Shown here: positions 7,621 through 11,010 of the stretch, one piece after another
How positions within the stretch are numbered: the first letter of the stretch is position 1
Layout of the letters: each line of letters begins with the position of its first letter
Source: Verrucomicrobiota bacterium
Lineage (GTDB): Bacteria > Verrucomicrobiota > Verrucomicrobiia > Limisphaerales > JAEYXS01
NCBI GenBank assembly: GCA_021156225.1
Contig: JAJNBN010000053.1
Location: 1-11,010 of the forward strand
Reading direction: 5' to 3'
DNA length: 11,010 bases
Notes under the pieces: model-generated
Seen by the model: the letters and a program-made list of their open reading frames with translations, nothing else
Told to the model about the DNA's origin: nothing
The model's database searches: none
Position numbers and translations under genes: made by a program

Positions 7621-8598
7621 ATGGAGCGGGGCATCGCAGAACTCTTTGCCGGCACCCAGGTCGTGACACTTGCCGAAGTGCGCGGCCCCTCCCAATCCTT
7701 GGTCCACCCGCGCGGCGCCGTCGGCGTCGTCACCCGCACTCCGGCCGGCACCGAGCGCCATTACCTCGTCCGCTTCCCCGACGGCTTCGAGGCCACCTTC
7801 ACCCGCGACCAGCTCGAAGTCCTCAAACACTTCAAAGACCGCCTCACCCCCGGGAGGGACGGCGTGTCGCCGTCCCAACAACCCGCCCCCGCCTTTGGGA
7901 TGCCGGACTCCGGCCTCGACTCCCTCATCATCTACCGCTGCATCGTCGGCTCCCGCGCCTACGGACTCGACACCGCCGCCTCAGACACCGACATCCGCGG
8001 CGTTTACCTCGCGCCCGCCGAATTGCAATGGTCCCTCCACGGCGCACCCGAACAGTTCGAGGACAACGCCGCCCAGACCTGCTTCTGGGAACTCCAGAAA
8101 TTCCTCATCATGGCGCTGAAGGCGAACCCGAACATCCTCGAATGCCTCTACTCGCCCCTCGTGGAAAAGGTCACCCCCTTGGGCCAGGAACTGCTGGACC
8201 TGCGCCACCGCTTCCTTTCCCAGATGATCTTTCAGACCTTCAACGGCTACGCCCTCAGCCAGTTCAAGAAAATCGAGCAAGATCTGCGCAACCATGGCGA
8301 AGTCCGTTGGAAACACGCCATGCACCTCCTGCGCCTCCTCCTCACCGGCTCCGCCACCCTGCGCGAAGGCCGCGTCCCCGTGCAAGTCGAAGCCCACCGC
8401 GACCGCCTCCTCGCCATCAAACGCGGCGAACTCGCCTGGGCAGAAGTGGACGCCTGGCGCAAAGAACTCCACCAAGATTTCGAACGAGCCTTGAGCGAAA
8501 CCAAATTGCCCGAACGCCCCGACTACGAGGCGGCCAATGTGTTTCTGGTGAGGGCGAGACAGGACATGGCCAAGAACCGATTTTTAAAGGCGCCCTGA
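7621..8598 (+). CDS. MNT-type nucleotidyltransferase (COG3541-like) with N-terminal barrel-like domain
   Basis: 325 residues from ATG 7621. Residues about 105-127 carry the polymerase-beta fold signature: GSRAYG (110-115) with SDTDIRG (121-127). Asp122 and Asp124 are the expected metal ligands, and Glu157 in FWELQKFL is a candidate third acidic residue. The helical remainder with KANPNILECLYSP and KHAMHLLRLLL is typical of the predicted nucleotidyltransferases of COG3541. The family transfers nucleotides in principle, but its substrate is not established. Residues about 1-72 (RGAVGVVTRTPAGTERHYLV, then RFPDGFEATFTRDQLEVL) look like a small beta-barrel domain fused in front. The Pro/Gln linker at about 77-92 is partly encoded by a perfect palindrome. 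No Shine-Dalgarno sequence is seen. The gene ends 18 bp before the first array repeat, and a degenerate paralogue of its C-terminus lies at 10744-10914. Confidence 0.85.
   Translation: MERGIAELFAGTQVVTLAEVRGPSQSLVHPRGAVGVVTRTPAGTERHYLVRFPDGFEATFTRDQLEVLKHFKDRLTPGRDGVSPSQQPAPAFGMPDSGLDSLIIYRCIVGSRAYGLDTAASDTDIRGVYLAPAELQWSLHGAPEQFEDNAAQTCFWELQKFLIMALKANPNILECLYSPLVEKVTPLGQELLDLRHRFLSQMIFQTFNGYALSQFKKIEQDLRNHGEVRWKHAMHLLRLLLTGSATLREGRVPVQVEAHRDRLLAIKRGELAWAEVDAWRKELHQDFERALSETKLPERPDYEAANVFLVRARQDMAKNRFLKAP
7856..7876. repeat. Perfect palindrome inside the nucleotidyltransferase gene
   Basis: GGGACGGCG, loop TGT, CGCCGTCCC: 9-bp perfect arms within the coding sequence, encoding about residues 79-86 (RDGVSPSQ). 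Its 21-bp length keeps the frame. It falls exactly between the N-terminal barrel-like domain and the catalytic domain, as expected if a small palindromic repeat inserted into a tolerant linker. Confidence 0.7.
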
Positions 8599-8616
8599 TT
8601 GCTGGCTCTGCCCTCT

Positions 8617-8718
8617 GCCCCAAAGGGGCTGCGTAACAAAGCCCAACGTTGTCCCGCGCCTGCGGGACTACGTTGGGAAACCGGCCGTGAAAATCCACAA
8701 CCCCAACGGGGTTGCGTC
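8617..8718 (+). repeat. Three-hairpin array repeat, copy 1
   Basis: First hairpin GCCCC-AAA-GGGGC. Then CCCAACGT...ACGTTGGG enclosing an inner stem TCCCGC/GCGGGA. Then a linker and CAACCCC-AAC-GGGGTTG followed by GCGTC. It starts 18 bp after the nucleotidyltransferase stop. Confidence 0.9.
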
Positions 8719-8896
8719 GATTCTGCCATGGCGTCGAATAAAACACTGCAGTACGTCGTTTCACGAAAAACGAGGGAATGTGCCGTGACCATCGACCCAA
8801 ACTCTATGGCATCGTGGCCGCCCAGCCGCTTGTCGCCCGCATATGGATCACGGGAAGAGATCAAAACATAATCCACTACGAGCACATCTGAATCCT
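8719..8896 (+). pseudogene. Cargo remnant 1: leader frame plus frameshifted nucleotidyltransferase start
   Basis: A leader begins at ATG 8728. A GTG at 8785 starts VTID, homologous to the MTIDPKLHRIVAAQP starts in the other spacers. One C is missing in the run after codon 4, so the frame shifts. Restoring it gives KLYGIVAAQP. The leader is one base longer than in the other copies. The segment from about 8830 (CGCCCGCATATGGATCAC onward) to 8896 is homologous to 10460-10517. No catalytic region is present. Confidence 0.65.
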
Positions 8897-9000
8897 GAAC
8901 GCCAACGGCGTTCCGAAACAAAGCCCAATGTTGCGCCGCTCAACGGCGCTACGTTGGGTAACCGGCCATAAAAAATCCACAACCCCAACGGGGTTGCGTC
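8897..9000 (+). repeat. Three-hairpin array repeat, copy 2
   Basis: First hairpin GAACGCC-AAC-GGCGTTC (8897-8913). The middle arms are CCCAATGT/ACGTTGGG with one change that still permits a G-U pair in RNA. The inner stem is GCGCCG/CGGCGC, different from copy 1 but still paired. The last hairpin CAACCCC-AAC-GGGGTTG is unchanged. Confidence 0.9.
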
Positions 9001-9113
9001 AATTCTGATATGGTATCTCACCCCACACCGGATTACGTTTCATCCCACCAACAAGGAAACGTCCCATGACCATCGACCCCTAGCTCCATCGCATCGTGGT
9101 CACATCCGATCCT
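9001..9113 (+). pseudogene. Cargo remnant 2: leader frame plus nucleotidyltransferase start with nonsense codon
   Basis: The leader frame runs from ATG 9010 to TGA 9067-9069, overlapping ATG 9066 as ATGA. The second frame reads MTIDP and then TAG at 9081-9083, where other copies have Lys or Gln. The homologous LHRIV coding continues in frame after the stop, so the stop is a mutation within a real former gene start. It ends at the next repeat after about 48 bases. Confidence 0.65.
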
Positions 9114-9215
9114 GAACGCCAAAGGCGTTCCGAAACAAAGCCCAACGTTGCGCCGCTCAACGGCGCTACGTTGGGTAGCCGTCCGTGAAAATCCACAACC
9201 CCAACGGGGTTGCGT
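9114..9215 (+). repeat. Three-hairpin array repeat, copy 3
   Basis: GAACGCC-AAA-GGCGTTC, CCCAACGT/ACGTTGGG with inner GCGCCG/CGGCGC, and CAACCCC-AAC-GGGGTTG. It is the copy immediately upstream of the transposase, whose ATG is 64 bp further on, and is the natural candidate for that element's left end. Confidence 0.9.
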
Positions 9216-9279
9216 AAAATCTCGCTGCACAAACAATTTTCATCTGGAAATATCATCACCCGCTTCCCACCCTGTCTTT

Positions 9280-9735
9280 ATGCCACAATCTCTCTCGGTA
9301 GTTTATATCCACCTTGTTTTCTCCGTCAAAGACCGCCGTCCCTTGCTGCGTGACAAAACCATCCGCGATGAAACTCACGCCTATCTCAGCGGCATTTCCA
9401 AAAGACTCGACTGCGCCCCGATATCCGTCGGCGGCGCGGAAGATCACGTGCATCTGCTCTGCCGCTTTGGTCGCACTATCACCCAGGCGGAATGGGGGAA
9501 GGAATTGAAACGCGTTTCCAATCTCTGGTTGAAAGAAGAGAAACCGGGATTTGTAGATTTTGAATGGCAGGGCGGCTATGCGGCCTTTTCCGTGAGCCAG
9601 TCGAATCTCGAACAGGTGAAGAAATATATCGAGAACCAGGAGGAGCATCACCGCACGATTTCGTTTCAGGATGAATTACGGGCTTTGTTGCGGAAGCACG
9701 AGATGGAGTGGGATGAGAAATACGTCTGGGACTAA
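9280..9735 (+). CDS. tnpA: IS200/IS605-family Y1 transposase (REP-associated type)
   Basis: 151 residues from ATG 9280, MPQSLSVVYIHLVFSVKDRR. The HUH motif is H56-V-H58 in EDHVHLLCRF, and the single catalytic tyrosine is Y116 in EQVKKYIENQ with Gln120 nearby. These are the hallmarks of the Y1 transposase fold, which cleaves single-stranded DNA at hairpin-flanked ends through a 5'-phosphotyrosine link. The length fits intact IS200-type enzymes. The gene is not visibly damaged, so it could be active. The reading frame continues upstream to 9148 through repeat copy 3, but the conserved domain begins at 9280, so that ATG was chosen. No Shine-Dalgarno sequence is seen, as is usual for tightly controlled transposases. 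There is no accessory TnpB. It sits inside an array of structured repeats, which suggests that it acts on them. Confidence 0.9.
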   Translation: MPQSLSVVYIHLVFSVKDRRPLLRDKTIRDETHAYLSGISKRLDCAPISVGGAEDHVHLLCRFGRTITQAEWGKELKRVSNLWLKEEKPGFVDFEWQGGYAAFSVSQSNLEQVKKYIENQEEHHRTISFQDELRALLRKHEMEWDEKYVWD

Positions 9736-9736
9736 A

Positions 9737-9766
9737 AGGGGCGCTACGAAACGCCTTTGGCGTTCA
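9737..9766 (-). repeat. Partial inverted copy of the array repeat
   Basis: The segment just after the transposase stop matches the end of copy 5: CGCTACG then AACGCC-TTT-GGCGTT (9750-9764), the reverse complement of the GAACGCC hairpin. The middle and CAACCCC parts are missing. Confidence 0.7.
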
Positions 9767-9840
9767 ACTTTTCGTTCAACTTAAAATCCAAATGAACGGC
9801 ATCTCTCGTTCATCGCCCCGCGCTGTCGCTCCATTCCGCC
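9742..9840. repeat. Secondary repeat block D, copy 1
   Basis: It shares with 10115-10212 the order: inverted GAACGCC hairpin, AAATCCAAATGAACGGCAT, CTCGTTCA, GCCCCGCGCTGT. TGAACG and CGTTCA (9793-9812) form a further hairpin. In both places block D leads into a forward repeat with the CCCCAAAGGGG-type first hairpin. Confidence 0.7.
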
Positions 9841-9891
9841 ACATCCTCCCCATGCCTCAACGTTGCGGATGCATGAACGGTTTGCCCCCTT

Positions 9892-9993
9892 GCCCCAAAG
9901 GGGCTACGTAACAAAGCCCAACGTTGTCCCGCGGCTGCGGGACTACGTTGGGTAACCGTCCGTGAAAATCCACAACCCCAACGGGGTTGCGTC
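9892..9993 (+). repeat. Three-hairpin array repeat, copy 4
   Basis: GCCCC-AAA-GGGGC, CCCAACGT/ACGTTGGG with inner GTCCCGC/GCGGGAC, and CAACCCC-AAC-GGGGTTG then GCGTC. It faces copy 5, separated by 42 bp. Confidence 0.9.
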
Positions 9994-10035
9994 GAATTAC
10001 GGATGCGTGGTCGGTCGTCGTAAATGATCCGCTAT

Positions 10036-10138
10036 GACGCAACCCCTTCGGGGTAGATGATCTTTTCGACACCTCACCCAACGTAGTCCGGTTGGGCCGG
10101 GCAACGTTGGGCTTCGCTACGGAACGCCTTTGGCGTTC
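10036..10138 (-). repeat. Three-hairpin array repeat, copy 5 (inverted)
   Basis: Read on the minus strand: GAACGCC-AAA-GGCGTTC, then CCCAACGT/ACGTTGGG enclosing CCGG-CCCAA-CCGG, a diverged linker, and ACCCC-GAA-GGGGT followed by TGCGTC. It is the only full-length copy in reverse orientation and the most diverged one. Confidence 0.85.
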
Positions 10139-10212
10139 ATCCTTGCTGAACCGTCAAATCCAAATGAACGGCATCGCTCGTTCACAGCCCCGCGCTGTTG
10201 ACCCATTCGCCG
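10115..10212. repeat. Secondary repeat block D, copy 2
   Basis: Homologous to 9742-9840, starting within the end of inverted copy 5 and leading to copy 6. It includes the TGAACG/CGTTCA hairpin at 10165-10184 and GCCCCGCGCTGTTG. On the minus strand both copies read NERCRSFGF, but no credible gene is built from this. Confidence 0.7.
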
Positions 10213-10224
10213 CCCCGTCCCCTT

Positions 10225-10324
10225 GCCCCAAAGGGGCAACGTACCAAAGCCCAACGTTGCGCAGCGCAGCGGAGCTACGTTGGGTATCCGGTCACAAAAC
10301 ATCACAACCCCAACGGGGTTGCGT
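10225..10324 (+). repeat. Three-hairpin array repeat, copy 6
   Basis: GCCCC-AAA-GGGGC, CCCAACGT/ACGTTGGG and CAACCCC-AAC-GGGGTTG are intact. The inner part GCGCAGCGCAGCGGAGC does not form a clean stem, unlike most other copies. Confidence 0.88.
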
Positions 10325-10517
10325 AAAATTTTGCGATGGCATCTAACCCCACACCTTATTACGTTTGTTCTTATAAACGAGGGAACGCCACATGACCATC
10401 GACCCCAAACTCCACCGCATCGTCGCCGCCCAGCCCTTTCCCTTGCCGTTTTACCGCCCGCATTTGGATCACTGGAAGGGCGCAAAACATAATTCACCAC
10501 GAACATATCTGAATCTT
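10325..10517 (+). pseudogene. Cargo remnant 3: leader frame plus nucleotidyltransferase start running into repeat
   Basis: The leader frame ATG 10336 to TGA 10393-10395 overlaps ATG 10392 as ATGA. GAGGG about ten bases upstream is a good ribosome site. The second frame is the cleanest N-terminus, MTIDPKLHRIVAAQPFPLP, without damage. It then departs into sequence homologous to 8830-8896 and runs on through repeat copy 7 to a stop near 10583. No nucleotidyltransferase signature (GSxxYG, SDxD) follows, so the gene is truncated. I assign the start to a second COG3541-like nucleotidyltransferase on remembered family N-termini of the type LHRIIAAQPYPLLFATISGA. Confidence 0.6.
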
Positions 10518-10622
10518 GAACGCCAACGGCGTTCCGTAACAAAGCCCAACGTTGTCCCGCGCCTGCGGGACTACGTTGGGTAGCCGTCCGTGAAAAATCC
10601 ACAACCCCAACGGGGTTGCGTC
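10518..10622 (+). repeat. Three-hairpin array repeat, copy 7
   Basis: GAACGCC-AAC-GGCGTTC, CCCAACGT/ACGTTGGG with inner GTCCCGC/GCGGGAC, and CAACCCC-AAC-GGGGTTG then GCGTC. It combines the first hairpin of copy 2 with the inner stem of copies 1 and 4. Confidence 0.9.
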
Positions 10623-10630
10623 AATTTGCT

Positions 10631-10690
10631 ATGGCATCTCACGCCACGTGGTATTATGTTGTTTCACACCAACGAGATAATGTCCCATGA
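10631..10690 (+). other. Leader frame overlapping the 10687 start (ATGA)
   Basis: 19 codons reading MASHATWYYVVSHQRDNVP, with the stop TGA overlapping ATG 10687. Equivalent frames precede the starts at 9066 and 10392, and a one-base-shifted version precedes 8785. It may be a coupled leader peptide, or the last codons of a lost upstream gene in the parental operon. Confidence 0.45.
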
Positions 10691-10914
10691 CCATCGACCT
10701 CCAATTCCATCGCATCATCGCCCACCAGCCGTATCCTTTGCCGCTCGCCATCAAACGCGGCGAACTCCAATGGGCAGAAGTGGACGCCTGGCGCAAAGAA
10801 CTCCACAAAGTTCTCGAGCGAGCGTTGTGCGAGGCACAGTTGCCGGAACGCCTAGACTATGTGGCCGCGAACGAGTTCTTGGTGAGGGTGGGGAGGAGCT
10901 GCGCAGAAACTTGA
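10687..10914 (+). pseudogene. Cargo remnant 4: internally deleted nucleotidyltransferase, N-terminus joined to C-terminus
   Basis: 75 codons. Residues 1-19 (MTIDLQFHRIIAHQPYPLP) are the array-type N-terminus. From residue 20 (LAIKRGELQWAEVDAWRKEL) to about 70 the protein matches residues about 263-313 of the intact nucleotidyltransferase at 7621-8598, at roughly three residues in four. All catalytic motifs are missing, so it cannot be an active transferase. The DNA is almost identical over the first 65 bases after the junction and diverges afterwards. The frame itself is open, so a small protein could still be made. The next frame starts one base after its stop. I class it as a deletion derivative rather than a functional gene. 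Confidence 0.7.
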
Positions 10915-10915
10915 T

Positions 10916-11010
10916 ATGGAGCATATCCGCATAAAATCGATTAGTGAGGGGGATTTTGATAGGGTAATTGATTCCGCTGGAGGCGTGCGTATCCTGGAGG
11001 AGGGGTCAGC
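10916..11010 (+). CDS. Unrecognised protein, N-terminal fragment
   Basis: An open frame from ATG 10916 to the window edge, 31 complete codons: MEHIRIKSISEGDFDRVIDS, then AGGVRILEEGS. I do not recognise the family. The start lies one base after the TGA of the preceding deletion derivative, and a GGGAGGAG run is about 18 bases upstream, consistent with translational coupling in the parental operon. Base composition (about 47% G+C) is well below that of the window, hinting at foreign origin. It is too short to exclude a chance frame. Confidence 0.45.
   Translation, partial: MEHIRIKSISEGDFDRVIDSAGGVRILEEGS

Larger units (their letters stand above)
9114..9766 (+). mobile_element. Putative IS200/IS605-like (RAYT-type) unit
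   Basis: A Y1 transposase gene is bracketed by a full three-hairpin repeat on the left and a partial inverted copy on the right (AGGGGCGCTACG plus the AACGCC-TTT-GGCGTT hairpin, 9737-9766). Subterminal hairpins are how this transposase class recognises its ends. Exact ends and cleavage tetranucleotides cannot be fixed from one copy. Confidence 0.45.

Noticed and set aside
7584..8636. Second plus-strand frame overlapping the nucleotidyltransferase
   Set aside because: An Arg/Pro-rich translation without motifs, while the overlapping frame has GSRAYG and SDTDIRG.
8599..8871. Plus-strand frame across repeat copy 1 and cargo remnant 1
   Set aside because: It consists of translated repeat and pseudogene sequence in a shifted frame; similar chance frames arise at every repeat copy (PQPQRGCV motif).
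9148..9279. N-terminal extension of the transposase
   Set aside because: This segment is translated repeat copy 3 and spacer; the conserved Y1 domain starts at the ATG at 9280.
8617..10622. CRISPR array
   Set aside because: Repeats of 100-105 bp are far too long, spacers are homologous to each other rather than unique, one copy is inverted, and no cas gene is present.
8617..10914. Diversity-generating retroelement or template/variable repeat system
   Set aside because: No reverse transcriptase, and the differences between copies are not confined to one base type.

Overview
The window is about 60% G+C and reads as bacterial chromosome. I infer Verrucomicrobiota (Pedosphaera/Limisphaerales-like) with moderate confidence. 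The grounds are a single-repeat PUR-domain protein, the style of the membrane proteins, and GC-rich hairpin repeats of the type common in that phylum's intergenic regions. No rRNA, tRNA or CRISPR array was seen.

Left part (1-7100), housekeeping and membrane genes. On the minus strand, a MacA-like periplasmic adaptor (198-1676) is followed after 25 bp by the start of a MacB-like ABC ATPase (172 to the window edge), a tripartite export operon. Divergent from it is priA (1829-4078), the replication-restart helicase. Convergent with priA is a minus-strand run: a YihY/BrkB-family membrane protein (about 6870-5224), a four-helix DUF4149-like membrane protein (5160-4591), and a small PUR-domain nucleic-acid-binding protein with a His-rich N-terminus (4489-4142). 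A 740-bp gene-poor stretch follows (6877-7620). It holds GC-rich hairpins and a well-formed plus-strand terminator at 7470-7503 that lacks an obvious gene.

Right part (7621-11010), accessory and repeat-driven. An intact nucleotidyltransferase gene (7621-8598) is followed by about 2 kb built from repeats. Seven copies of a 100-105 bp three-hairpin repeat (six forward, one inverted) alternate with short spacers. Four spacers carry the same cargo: a leader frame of 19 codons that in three copies overlaps ATGA with the next start, then the first codons of a second nucleotidyltransferase (MTIDPKLHRIVAAQP...). Each cargo copy is broken differently: by a frameshift, by a stop at codon 6, by run-on into the next repeat, or by fusion to a C-terminal fragment homologous to the intact gene. 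An IS200/IS605-type Y1 transposase (9280-9735) sits inside the array with repeat sequence on both sides. A new, lower-GC frame begins at 10916 and leaves the window.

The most noteworthy element is this array: a transposase, structured repeats whose stems differ in sequence but keep pairing, and serial remnants of a nucleotidyltransferase gene start. It resembles a REP/RAYT or palindrome-associated IS200-type system that has captured or duplicated a gene start. Whether the units are functional or only decay products cannot be settled from this window.
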